From: Burkholderiaceae bacterium
Lineage (GTDB): Bacteria; Pseudomonadota; Gammaproteobacteria; Burkholderiales; Burkholderiaceae_A
Direction of reading: 5' to 3'
Assembly (NCBI GenBank): GCA_018882785.1
Contig: VERI01000001.1
Coordinates: 372,001-436,000 of the forward strand
Length of the DNA stretch: 64,000 bases
Shown piece by piece: positions 25,564 through 34,328 of this stretch (the first letter of the stretch is position 1; the number at the start of each line of letters is the position of its first letter). Made by a program: the position numbers and the translations under genes. The notes beneath the pieces were generated by a model, which searched no databases, was not told where the DNA came from, and saw nothing but the letters and a program-made list of their open reading frames with translations.

Positions 25564-26841
25564 ATGAGCAGCATTCCGATTCTCCGATGGTCTGAGGAGT
25601 GGCGCAGGCCTGGCGTGTTGCGTGCAGATCTTATGGCGGGCCTCACGGGGGCGATTGTTGTCCTGCCTCAGGGCTTCGCTTTTGCAATTCTTGCGGGGCT
25701 ACCCCCGTACTTTGGCCTCTACACGGCGATGGTCCCGTGCGTTATTGCTGCTGTCTTTGGTTCAAGCCGTGTGATGGTCACGGGACCCGCAAATGCAATT
25801 TCACTCACCACAATGGCGTTGATTGCGCCGCTTGCCGTACCCGAGTCGAGTCACTACATTTCCCTGGTCTTAACCCTTAGTTTTTTGGTGGGACTCATTC
25901 AGATTGCCTTTGGGTTTGGTCGCGTAGGAAAGTGGGTTGAGCGTGTCCCACACTCCGTAGTTGTTGGTTTTACTGCCGGAGCAGCGGTGCTCATTGTCAA
26001 CAGTCAGCTGGGGACAGTCTTTGGGGTCGAGATCACTCGAGGCCTTAGCCTAATTGATTCCTTGTCATTGCTGAGTGGTTTTTTAAGTGCCGATGGATTT
26101 AAACCCTATTCAATATTGTTGGTCAGTATGACGCTGCTCATGATGCGGGTTTGGAAACCCTTTTCTCGTTGGATTCCCTCAATGCTTGCCGCGGTTATTC
26201 TGGGGGCTCTGGCCGCATATTTGATGGAGCGTTTCTGGATAGGAGAAACATTTTTCCCGCGTGTATCTGGGATTCCGGGCGTGTTTCCGCCGCTGACCTT
26301 GCCGGATCTCAGTCTGGCCACGATCCAACAGCTTGTTGGGCCCACGCTGATTATGGTGCTCCTTGCCTCCACAGAGGCGATGGCGATTGGTCGGGCAATG
26401 GCCTTGAAAAAGAAGGATCAATTTAATGCCGATCAGGAGTTTGTGGGGCAAGGGCTGGCGAATGTCGCCGGTGCTTTTTTCTCGGCCTATCCCTCAAGCG
26501 GATCATTTAATCGCTCCGGAGTGAACTTGGCTGCCGGCGCCCAGACCCCTCTTGCGGCATTAAGCACCGCAGGTTTTCTTGTTGTTATTCTGCTGTTTGC
26601 TGCCCCACTGATTCGCTGGCTGCCTTATGAGGTCATCGCTGCGTTGCTTGTTGCCGTTGCCTGGGGGCTGGTTGATCGGCGTCAGATTCTTCATGAGTGG
26701 CGTGCGGGTCCGCGTGAGGCGATTCCCATGCTCGTCACGGGACTGGGTACGGTATTTATATCGTTGAGTTGGGCGATCATCGGGGGCATTTGTGCTGCGC
26801 TGATATGCGCTCGCGTTTACCCCAACCGTTCCGTGGATTAG
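25564..26841 (+). CDS. SulP family anion transporter lacking a STAS domain
   Basis: A 425-residue membrane transporter of the SulP/SLC26 family (sulfate, bicarbonate or organic anions). The N-terminal DLMAGLTGAIVVLPQGFAFAILAGLPPYFGLY is the family signature region, and AYPSSGSFNRSGVN is the conserved segment in the second half. The protein stops right after the last membrane helix (YPNRSVD), so the usual cytoplasmic STAS domain of about 110 residues is absent. No frameshifted STAS coding is seen after the stop. Substrate not assignable. Confidence 0.9.
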   Translation: MSSIPILRWSEEWRRPGVLRADLMAGLTGAIVVLPQGFAFAILAGLPPYFGLYTAMVPCVIAAVFGSSRVMVTGPANAISLTTMALIAPLAVPESSHYISLVLTLSFLVGLIQIAFGFGRVGKWVERVPHSVVVGFTAGAAVLIVNSQLGTVFGVEITRGLSLIDSLSLLSGFLSADGFKPYSILLVSMTLLMMRVWKPFSRWIPSMLAAVILGALAAYLMERFWIGETFFPRVSGIPGVFPPLTLPDLSLATIQQLVGPTLIMVLLASTEAMAIGRAMALKKKDQFNADQEFVGQGLANVAGAFFSAYPSSGSFNRSGVNLAAGAQTPLAALSTAGFLVVILLFAAPLIRWLPYEVIAALLVAVAWGLVDRRQILHEWRAGPREAIPMLVTGLGTVFISLSWAIIGGICAALICARVYPNRSVD

Positions 26842-26867
26842 GCCTCGGCCAACCGTGTGAAGCCTGG

Positions 26868-26889
26868 TTGTGCTTTGCACAAAGCACAA
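26868..26889. repeat. Perfect 9-bp inverted repeat
   Basis: TTGTGCTTT (26868-26876) and AAAGCACAA (26881-26889) are exact inverted copies around GCAC. It lies 27 bases after the sulP stop and about 100 bases before the Bug receptor gene. There is no U-tract on the + strand, so an operator or processing hairpin is as likely as a terminator. Confidence 0.5.
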
Positions 26890-26991
26890 TATTCGGACTT
26901 CTGGGTAAAGTTCCTGCGCAAACAATCGATCGGGGATCATTCCTGAATCGATAATTTAAGACTTGAGACTATTCCGAACGCCAGGGAGGGC

Positions 26992-27969
26992 ATGATGGTA
27001 TTTCTAAGACGTATTTTGGTTGTTTTCCTGGGTAGTCTTGCGCTGGTGTCTGTGGGGGCTCAGGCCCAGGATGCCTATCCCCAGAAGCAAATCAAGATCG
27101 TTGTGCCCTATCCGCCGGGCGGCTTTAATGACACCTTGGGTCGATTTGTTGCGAAAAAACTCACCGATGCCTGGGGTAAGCCAGTCATTGTAGAAAACCG
27201 TCCGGGCGCTGGCACTACGATAGGGTCAGCCCAGGTAGCCACCGCACCACCCGATGGCTACACCATATTGGTAAATCAGTTTCCGTTTGCGACCAATCCA
27301 TTTCTGTATAAAAACATTCCGTATGACACCAATAAAGCCTTTGCTCCAGTCATCTTTGCGGGACGATCCCCCATGGTTTTGGTTGTACATGCAGAGTCAA
27401 AATTTAAAAGTGTCGGAGATCTCATTGCAGCTGCAAAGGCTTCTCCTAAGACCGTCAACTATGGGTCTTCGGGGCCTGGATCCTCAAATCATTTGACCAT
27501 GGCTTTCTTTGAGCTCAGCACAAATACCCAGTTCAATCAGATTGCCTACAAAGGCAGTACTCCGCTATTGACGGACTTGGCCGGCGGACAAGTGGTCGCT
27601 GCTTTCGATGCCTTGCCCCACGTGATGCCCTTTGTAAAAAATGGACGAGTACGTCCGATCGCAGTGGCCGGTAGCAGGCGTTCCCCGCTCATGCCGGATG
27701 TGCCAACGGTGGCAGAGGCCGGGGTAAAGGGATTTGAGGCGTCTTCTTGGCATGGCTTTGTCGTGCCCGCGGGCACTCCTGCAGCGATTGTTGCGAAACT
27801 AAATAAGCAGATAAATGAGATCCTTGCCCAGGAAGATGGGAAACGTTTTTTCGCCGAACAGGGTGTCACACCAGAGGGTGGAACTCCGGGTCAGTACGCT
27901 GCCTTTATGAGCGCTCAAATGGACTTATGGGGCAGGGTGATTGCCGAGGGAAAGATTACTGCCGAGTAG
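26992..27969 (+). CDS. Bug/TctC family periplasmic binding protein (1)
   Basis: A 325-residue extracytoplasmic receptor of the tripartite tricarboxylate transporter/Bug family that is greatly expanded in Bordetella and relatives. The signal peptide ends at GAQAQ. Family motifs: IKIVVPYPPGGFND (ligand loop), VIVENRPGAGTTIG, ATAPPDGYT and VPYD/YKGSTPLLTDLAGGQV. GGGAGG precedes the ATG pair at 26992/26995. It is not beside TctA/TctB, as is usual for orphan Bug proteins. Its neighbours ubiX/ubiD suggest an aromatic or unsaturated carboxylate ligand, which is inference. Confidence 0.92.
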   Translation: MMVFLRRILVVFLGSLALVSVGAQAQDAYPQKQIKIVVPYPPGGFNDTLGRFVAKKLTDAWGKPVIVENRPGAGTTIGSAQVATAPPDGYTILVNQFPFATNPFLYKNIPYDTNKAFAPVIFAGRSPMVLVVHAESKFKSVGDLIAAAKASPKTVNYGSSGPGSSNHLTMAFFELSTNTQFNQIAYKGSTPLLTDLAGGQVVAAFDALPHVMPFVKNGRVRPIAVAGSRRSPLMPDVPTVAEAGVKGFEASSWHGFVVPAGTPAAIVAKLNKQINEILAQEDGKRFFAEQGVTPEGGTPGQYAAFMSAQMDLWGRVIAEGKITAE

Positions 27970-27997
27970 CCTGACTGACTGTGTGTTGGGGTTTATC

Positions 27998-28294
27998 GTG
28001 ACGATACCGAGCACCTTGTATGTGTACTACAAGGTACCGGTTTTGGAGCGGAGTGCAACACGACACGCTCTCGATCAGTATCGGGAAAGGATCACTAAAG
28101 ATGTTCCAAGGCTTGAGCTAAGTCTGATGAAGCGTCCCGAGCTAAAAGATGGTGTAGAAACCTGGATGGAGATTTATACGCATCCAGACGGTATTACCGA
28201 TACGACTGTGGCAGCGATCAACGATTGTTTAAATCTGTTTCCCAACCTTTCGCGCTGGCCACGGGCGACTGAGCGTTTTATCTCTTTGGATTAG
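27998..28294 (+). CDS. DUF4936 family protein
   Basis: A 98-residue cytoplasmic protein resembling the DUF4936 family found in Betaproteobacteria: it begins with a YVYYKVP strand, and has the WMEIYTHPDG and LNLFPNLSRWPRATERF segments. The function is unknown; the fold is probably ferredoxin-like and similar to NIPSNAP or dimeric alpha-beta-barrel proteins. The GTG at 27998 is chosen as start since it places the conserved strand at the N-terminus; earlier in-frame codons would overlap the Bug gene. It is three bases from ubiX. Confidence 0.65.
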   Translation: MTIPSTLYVYYKVPVLERSATRHALDQYRERITKDVPRLELSLMKRPELKDGVETWMEIYTHPDGITDTTVAAINDCLNLFPNLSRWPRATERFISLD

Positions 28295-28296
28295 GC

Positions 28297-28884
28297 ATGT
28301 ACGACCAGGAAAAACAACGCATTATTGTCGCGATCACGGGGGCTTCAGGTGCGATCTATGGAATTGAGTTGCTCAAAGCTCTCAGTAAAGCGCATATTGA
28401 AACGCATCTTATTGTGAGTGACTCTGCCAAGATGACCTTGGCGTCTGAAACCGGGCTTTCTTTCGAGGAGCTCTGTGGGCTTGCCTCTGCCGTGCATAAT
28501 GCAAAGAATATCGGCGCATCTATTGCATCCGGTTCTTTTAAGACATTGGGTATGATTGTTGCACCATGCTCCGTAAAGACACTGTCTGAAATCGCTTATG
28601 GGATTAGTTCGTCACTCATCAGTCGTGCGGCAGATGTGGTGCTGAAGGAGCGACGTCGGTTAGTGTTGATGGTCCGTGAAACTCCCCTGCATCTTGGGCA
28701 TTTACGGGCAATGACACAGGTGACAGAGTCCGGGGCAATTGTCATGCCACCGGTGCCTGCGTTTTATCATCAGCCGAAAACGATCAATGACATTGTTACG
28801 CATACGATTGCAAGAGCGCTGGATCTCTTCGATCTCCCAAATTCGACCGCTTATCGCTGGTCGGGGCTCGGACAAAAACCATAG
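28297..28884 (+). CDS. ubiX: UbiX-type flavin prenyltransferase
   Basis: A 195-residue enzyme that prenylates FMN with dimethylallyl phosphate to make prenyl-FMN, the cofactor of UbiD decarboxylases. The flavin-binding ITGASGAIYGIELL motif is at the N-terminus, followed by IVAPCSVKTLSEIAYG and the C-terminal VLKERRRLVLMVRETPLH phosphate-binding region. It directly precedes the ubiD homologue, its functional partner. Confidence 0.93.
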   Translation: MYDQEKQRIIVAITGASGAIYGIELLKALSKAHIETHLIVSDSAKMTLASETGLSFEELCGLASAVHNAKNIGASIASGSFKTLGMIVAPCSVKTLSEIAYGISSSLISRAADVVLKERRRLVLMVRETPLHLGHLRAMTQVTESGAIVMPPVPAFYHQPKTINDIVTHTIARALDLFDLPNSTAYRWSGLGQKP

Positions 28885-28896
28885 GGATACTTAATA

Positions 28897-30321
28897 ATGC
28901 AACATGACACCTTACGTGGTTGGCTAGGTCATCTAAGAAAAACAGGCAGGATTGCTCACATTGAGCGTGAAGTAGCGCTTACTCATCAGCTCGCTGCGAT
29001 CGCAAAAAAACTGGATGGCCATCAGGCTGCGTACTTTTCTCATCCCAAGGGGCATGATATGCCCGTGGTATCGGGATTTATGTCAAGACGATCCTGGATT
29101 GCGGAGGCGTTAGATGTACCCGAATCATCGCTACTTGAGACCTTTCGACGCGCCTCTGAGAGACCTCGTGCGTGTGCTCTCGTATCAACGCCGAGCTGTC
29201 AAGAGATACAGATAAAAAAGCAGATTGATCTAGGGCGGATATTACCGATTCCTGTGCACAGTGAGCATGATAACGGCGCATACATCACCGCTGGTTTGGT
29301 AATTGCACGCAATCCTAAAACTGGAATTCAAAACGTCTCGATCAATAGACTCCAGGTCCAGTCAAACGATCGCCTGGGTATTTTGATGTTACCTAGGCAT
29401 CTTTGGGCGTTTTACAAAGAGGCGGAATCGCGTGGCGAAGCACTATCTATTGCGATCGTAATAGGCGTAGATCCTCTGACCATGCTTGCGAGTCAGGCCA
29501 TACTGCCGATTGACGTAGATGAGCTCACGGTTGCAAGTGCCCTTCACAAGGAGCCACTTAGAGTCGCCCGCTGCATCACGAATGATATTGAGGTTCCGGC
29601 TGACGCCGAAATCGTCATCGAAGGCAAAATTTTGCCGCAGATACGCGCGCTCGAGGGCCCTTTTGGAGAGTTTCCTAAGTACTACAGCTCTCAGGAGCAG
29701 CGCGAGGTTATTCAGGTCGACGCAATTACGCACCGAACAAATCCCATTTTCCACACCATAATTCCCGCCGAAATGGAGCACCTCTTACTCGGAGCCATTC
29801 CACGGGAGGCAACAATCCTATCCTTACTTCAGAAGAGCTTTCCGGGTGTAATGGATGTTCGGCTCAGCACGGGTGGCGTCTGTCGGTACCATCTTTATGT
29901 AAAGTTTAAGAAAAGACGCGAGGGCGAGCCAAAGAATGTGATCATGGGCGCATTTGCTGCGCATTACGATATCAAGCATGTCGTTGTGGTTGACGAGGAT
30001 GTCAACATTCATGACCCGACGGAAGTCGAGTGGGCCGTCGCAACGCGTTTTCAGGCTGATCGTGATCTGGTGGTGATCCATGGGGCCCAGGGTTCGCTGC
30101 TCGATCCTTCCACTACCGTTAATGCGGCAGCAATCGGACAGACCGAGGTCCCGCAGGAGCAGCAGGGAATTAGTTCAAAGGTCGGCTTCGATGCGACAAA
30201 GCCCGTTTCCTACACTGCGCATGTCTTCACGCGCGTAAAAATCCCGGGACTTGATGAGATTGATTTAAAAGACTATGTCTCGAGTTCATCGGTGGGGCTA
30301 GATACACACCTAAAAAATTAG
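28897..30321 (+). CDS. UbiD family prenyl-FMN-dependent decarboxylase
   Basis: A 474-residue reversible (de)carboxylase. The catalytic triad can be placed: Arg151 in SINRLQV, Glu253 and Glu258 in LEGPFGEF. The prFMN and metal-binding region MEHLLLGAIPREA also fits. Such enzymes act on aromatic, heteroaromatic or alpha,beta-unsaturated acids. It lies in a catabolic neighbourhood (Bug receptor, Liv transporter, hydroxylase, SDR) rather than with ubiquinone genes, so it is probably a catabolic enzyme and not the ubiquinone UbiD. Substrate unknown. Confidence 0.9.
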   Translation: MQHDTLRGWLGHLRKTGRIAHIEREVALTHQLAAIAKKLDGHQAAYFSHPKGHDMPVVSGFMSRRSWIAEALDVPESSLLETFRRASERPRACALVSTPSCQEIQIKKQIDLGRILPIPVHSEHDNGAYITAGLVIARNPKTGIQNVSINRLQVQSNDRLGILMLPRHLWAFYKEAESRGEALSIAIVIGVDPLTMLASQAILPIDVDELTVASALHKEPLRVARCITNDIEVPADAEIVIEGKILPQIRALEGPFGEFPKYYSSQEQREVIQVDAITHRTNPIFHTIIPAEMEHLLLGAIPREATILSLLQKSFPGVMDVRLSTGGVCRYHLYVKFKKRREGEPKNVIMGAFAAHYDIKHVVVVDEDVNIHDPTEVEWAVATRFQADRDLVVIHGAQGSLLDPSTTVNAAAIGQTEVPQEQQGISSKVGFDATKPVSYTAHVFTRVKIPGLDEIDLKDYVSSSSVGLDTHLKN

Positions 30322-30472
30322 GCAAACCTCTTGTAAATTTTTGTGTTGCAGCATTAATTTCCGGACGGAGTGGTAAAAGCTCTATAAAAAATCTGGCGAG
30401 TAGATCCGGATGGGTTTAAGTTCCTGCTATAAGAACCGAAATCATTTCTATGATCCCCAAGGAGGACCGGTA

Positions 30473-31675
30473 ATGCGTCGAAAAATTCGCTCTCTTGCGC
30501 TGGCTAGTTTGCTTGCGCTATCTACAAATTTTGCATCTGCAAAACTCAACTCGTGCGATGAACCAATTGTGTTGGGGACAACAATCAGTGAGACAGGCCC
30601 TTTTTCGACCTTGGCAGACCGTTGGCGAAAAATGACCGAAGTCTTTGCCGAAGAAATCAATAAAACCGGTGGCGTTCAGGTTTCTACCTGTAAGAAACGC
30701 GTTCCAATAAAGTTTGTGATTTACGACGATCAAAGCGTTCCTGCTACTGCTGTACAGCTTTATGAAAAAATGGCGACCATCGATAAAGTCGATTTTTTTG
30801 TTGGCCCAGATTGGAGTTCAATCGGCGGCCCTGTTCCGCCGGTAGCGGAAAAGCATCAGATTCCGATTGTGATGGGAAATGTTGCAACTCCCGCTCTTTA
30901 CGATCGTGGTTTTAAGTACGTCTGGGGAACCCCGTTTCCTGTGGTTCCGAGATGGTCGGAGCGGTATTTTCAAATGCTTGAGTCCGTTGATCCAAAGCCG
31001 AAGTCGATCTTCTTTGTGACGCACGATAATCCTGTAATGAAGGGGATCACCGCCTACTGGTCTAAAAAGGCAGAAGATCAAGGTATAAAAGTTGTTGGAA
31101 CGGAGACGTTCTCGCCGGAATTAAAGGATTTCACCTCATTGATCGCAAAGGTGCGCGCATCGAAGGCTGACATCATCTACATAAGCTCCTTCGATAACGC
31201 CTCAGTGCCTCTTGTTCAGCAGATGCGTCAATTGAAGGTACGCGCAATGGACGTTCACCATACGATGCTGACGGGTGCCCTACAGCGGCAGGTTGGAAAA
31301 GATATTGAAGGAATGACAGGGGAATTATCCTGGTATCCAGGAGTTAAAGGCGACTACAGCGATCTTGTTGAACGGGTCATGCAGAGATCGAATATTTCTA
31401 TGTTCGACTATATATGGACTCTTGGACGACTCACTGCCTACCTAGCAATGGTTCAGGGTATAGAGAAAGCAGGTGCTATTGACCGCGAAAAGGTTAAACA
31501 AGCACTCTACAAGGCGTCTATTAAGTCGCCTGCGGGTGACGTAACGTTCGATGAAAGAGGCTTTCCGAATACGGGTGCATTTACCATTCAGATGCAGAAC
31601 GGAAAAGTAAATGTTGTCTGGCCTCAGAATGTTGCAACCGCCAAATTAATTTGGCCGTCTCCATCTTGGCGTTAA
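30473..31675 (+). CDS. Liv-type ABC transporter substrate-binding protein (cluster 2)
   Basis: A 400-residue periplasmic receptor. The signal peptide ends at NFASAK; the start at 30473 follows a strong AAGGAGGA site, whereas the earlier in-frame start at 30410 does not give a signal peptide directly. Mature motifs PIVLGTTISETGPFSTLADRW and FVIYDDQSVPATAVQLYEKM place it in Peripla_BP_6. Codon use is more AT-rich than in cluster 1. It follows ubiD by 150 bases. Confidence 0.9.
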   Translation: MRRKIRSLALASLLALSTNFASAKLNSCDEPIVLGTTISETGPFSTLADRWRKMTEVFAEEINKTGGVQVSTCKKRVPIKFVIYDDQSVPATAVQLYEKMATIDKVDFFVGPDWSSIGGPVPPVAEKHQIPIVMGNVATPALYDRGFKYVWGTPFPVVPRWSERYFQMLESVDPKPKSIFFVTHDNPVMKGITAYWSKKAEDQGIKVVGTETFSPELKDFTSLIAKVRASKADIIYISSFDNASVPLVQQMRQLKVRAMDVHHTMLTGALQRQVGKDIEGMTGELSWYPGVKGDYSDLVERVMQRSNISMFDYIWTLGRLTAYLAMVQGIEKAGAIDREKVKQALYKASIKSPAGDVTFDERGFPNTGAFTIQMQNGKVNVVWPQNVATAKLIWPSPSWR

Positions 31676-31697
31676 CCGATTAAGAGATAAGTCAGTA

Positions 31698-32567
31698 ATG
31701 AGTATCGAAGTTCTGTTACAGGTCCTGATTGGGGGTACCCTGATCGGGGGCCTGTACGCACTCGTTGCTTTTGGCTTATCTCTGATCTACGGGGTAGTTC
31801 GAATACTTAACTTTGCGCACGGAACGCTCCTTGCGGTGAGCGGCGTCCTTGCAAGTCTGATCTTTAGTAGTTTTGCACTCAATCCGATGTTAATTATTGT
31901 GCTGTTAGTCCCGCTTTTATTTGTGGTTTCATATTTCTTCTATTTAGGCTTATTGCAACCCCTTGAAAAGAAGTCCCATTTTGAGGGCACTGTCGGAACG
32001 GTGCTGGTGACAGTTGGTGCACTTCTAATTCTTTCTGATGTAACAGCAAAGCTCGCGGGATCAACACAACGTAACATTCCCCTTAGACTCGACGCGATTG
32101 AATTTGGCGAGATAATTGTTTCTACAACACAGTTACTCATTTTGATGGGTATTATTTTCTTGACTGTGTTCATACATTTGTTCCTCAAGAGAACCTGGTT
32201 CGGACAGGCGATTCGGGCGGTCACACAAGATCCCGTTGGAGCTCAAATCTGTGGTGTACAGAGCGGCCGAATGAAGGCGCTAACGTTCGCGTTCGGATCA
32301 TCGACAGTGGCGATCGCTGCAGTGTTGTATGTCTTATCTTTTCCGGTCGATCCCTTTATGGGATTTGGACTAACCGTAAAGGCGTTCACTATCATCATCG
32401 TCGGGGGAATTGGAAATCTCCCCGGTGCCCTTGCGGCTGGAATATTCCTGGGTATCGCTGAGGGACTCACAGGACTATTTTGGAAGCCGGAGTGGTCTCC
32501 AGCGTTGAGTGTAGTCCTGATGCTGGTAATTCTCATTGTGTGGCCGAAGCGTATTGGGACGCACTGA
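31698..32567 (+). CDS. LivH-type ABC permease (cluster 2)
   Basis: A 289-residue permease starting GGTLIGGLYALVAFGLSLIYGVVRILNFAHG, the LivH signature region; the coupling loop reads AVTQDPVGAQICGV. Only 22 bases separate it from the receptor gene and no hairpin is present, unlike clusters 1 and 3. The stop overlaps the next ATG (TGATG). Confidence 0.92.
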   Translation: MSIEVLLQVLIGGTLIGGLYALVAFGLSLIYGVVRILNFAHGTLLAVSGVLASLIFSSFALNPMLIIVLLVPLLFVVSYFFYLGLLQPLEKKSHFEGTVGTVLVTVGALLILSDVTAKLAGSTQRNIPLRLDAIEFGEIIVSTTQLLILMGIIFLTVFIHLFLKRTWFGQAIRAVTQDPVGAQICGVQSGRMKALTFAFGSSTVAIAAVLYVLSFPVDPFMGFGLTVKAFTIIIVGGIGNLPGALAAGIFLGIAEGLTGLFWKPEWSPALSVVLMLVILIVWPKRIGTH

Positions 32568-34324
32568 TGAGATGGTCTATAGCAGTTCCGCTGATACTGC
32601 TTGTCTCACTCATTCCTGTAACAGGAAATGCGTATTGGATCACCTTTGTCTTCGGCATTCTGATTGCGTATATCGTTGGTCAGAGTTGGGATTGGGTTGC
32701 TGGAGAGATGGGGTATGTCAACCTTGGGCACTATCTGTTTTTTGGTATTGGCGCTTACGTATTTTCAATAGCGTTAGTCGCTGGCTGGGCCTCACCACTA
32801 GCCATAACCGCAGCGATCCTTTTTGTCGGATTTGCGGCAATGCTGTTAGCGGTACCGCTTTTTCGGCTAAAAGGGGATTATTTCGCCTTTGCAACATTGG
32901 CACTCCTGCCGCTTGCAGAGGTATTGGCCTATAACCTAACCTCGATTACGAACGGGGGCGATGGAATTGTGCTACCCGCAAAACAGGTTCTTGTGCAAGC
33001 CTATTTTGTTGCGCTTGCGATTTGTATCGTTTGTCTTCTTACGACAATTAAGTTAACTCAGTCGAGATTTGGTTACGCCTTGCGGTCGATTCGAAATGAT
33101 GAGCAGGTCGCAGAGACTGTCGGAATAAACATACAGCCTTATAAAACGAAAGTATTGATGCTTTCGGCAGCGTTTGGAGCGGCTGCAGGTAGCCTGCAGG
33201 CCTGGCAATTGAGCTATATCGATCCAGTCACAGTGTTCGGGCTAAACGTTGCACTCGCAGCGATTGCGATGGTGCTTTTTGCGGGCTCTGGCCTTCGATG
33301 GGGACCTCTGGTGGGTGTGGTTATTCTGGCAAGTTTTCAGCAATGGTTGATGGGGAACGTCAAGGGCTATCAAGCGGCAATTTACGGCCTGATCATTCTG
33401 CTCATTGGACGCTACATGCCGGGCGGTTTCTTAAGAGCGGGTTGGATGAAAACCACGAAGATCTTTTCATCGCTTACAAAGGAGCATTACGAATTTGTAA
33501 ATAACACCGAATTTGATCGTCCTATGGTGTCGGGGACGAAAGTAGTTTTGCCTCTTGGATCGGTTTCGTATTCTAGTAATAGTCCATTAATTGAGTTAAG
33601 TAATATTCGAATGCAGTTTGGTGGAAACATTGCTGTTAATGACGTGAGCCTGAAGATAAACAAAGGGGAGATTGTCGGGTTGATTGGGCCTAACGGCTCA
33701 GGGAAAACAACACTTTTTAACTGTATTTCAAAAGTTTATGAGCCTTCGGCTGGACGAATCCTGTTTGACGGTAAAGATCTTGAAAAGCTTTCTAGAGATC
33801 AGGTGGCGAACTTGGGGGTTGGAAGAACATTTCAGATTCCCCGTCCATTCTCAGACCTTACTGTTCAAGAAAACATTGCAATTCCGTTAATGTTTGGCCA
33901 CACAAATTATTCACCAGAGAGAGCACTACGAGAGGCATGTGCTTTCCTCGATTACGTTGATTTATCGGATCACCTTAAAGCAAGGGCTGATTCGCTATCA
34001 ATTCAGGGCAAGAAGGCGCTCGAGTTCGCCCGAGCACTCGCCTGTAGACCAAGACTACTGCTGGTGGATGAGGTTGCGTCGGGGCTAACACCCGCCGAAG
34101 TTCGGCGGTTCGCGCAGCATATCCGTGAGATTAGAGATGATTTTGGAATCACAATAATTTGGGTAGAACATATTTTCTCGGCTCTCGAGCAGGTGGCAGA
34201 TAGAGTCATCGCTCTTGAGCAGGGATCAGTTATCGCAGATGGGACGCTTGCCGAAGTGGTGCGGAACGAAAGGGTTTTGGCTACATATCTTGGGTCTACT
34301 AGCGTTAAACAGGAGAGGGGCTGA
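32567..34324 (+). CDS. LivM-LivG fusion (permease plus ATPase, cluster 2)
   Basis: A 585-residue fusion protein. Residues ~1-310 form a LivM permease (YVNLGHYLFFGIGAYVFS; coupling loop SIRNDEQVAETVGI). A linker of about 35 residues leads to a LivG ATPase at ~340-585: Walker A GPNGSGKTT, LivG-type ARTFQ-like GRTFQIPRPFSDL, degenerate signature LSIQGKKALEFARAL and Walker B LLLVDEVASGL, where the usual DEP is DEV. Fusions of this kind occur in some Liv transporters. Confidence 0.9.
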   Translation: MRWSIAVPLILLVSLIPVTGNAYWITFVFGILIAYIVGQSWDWVAGEMGYVNLGHYLFFGIGAYVFSIALVAGWASPLAITAAILFVGFAAMLLAVPLFRLKGDYFAFATLALLPLAEVLAYNLTSITNGGDGIVLPAKQVLVQAYFVALAICIVCLLTTIKLTQSRFGYALRSIRNDEQVAETVGINIQPYKTKVLMLSAAFGAAAGSLQAWQLSYIDPVTVFGLNVALAAIAMVLFAGSGLRWGPLVGVVILASFQQWLMGNVKGYQAAIYGLIILLIGRYMPGGFLRAGWMKTTKIFSSLTKEHYEFVNNTEFDRPMVSGTKVVLPLGSVSYSSNSPLIELSNIRMQFGGNIAVNDVSLKINKGEIVGLIGPNGSGKTTLFNCISKVYEPSAGRILFDGKDLEKLSRDQVANLGVGRTFQIPRPFSDLTVQENIAIPLMFGHTNYSPERALREACAFLDYVDLSDHLKARADSLSIQGKKALEFARALACRPRLLLVDEVASGLTPAEVRRFAQHIREIRDDFGITIIWVEHIFSALEQVADRVIALEQGSVIADGTLAEVVRNERVLATYLGSTSVKQERG

Positions 34325-34328
34325 TCCG

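Noticed and set aside
26842..26991. Detached STAS-domain coding after sulP
   Set aside because: The gap is 150 bases, contains a palindrome and no open frame like STAS.
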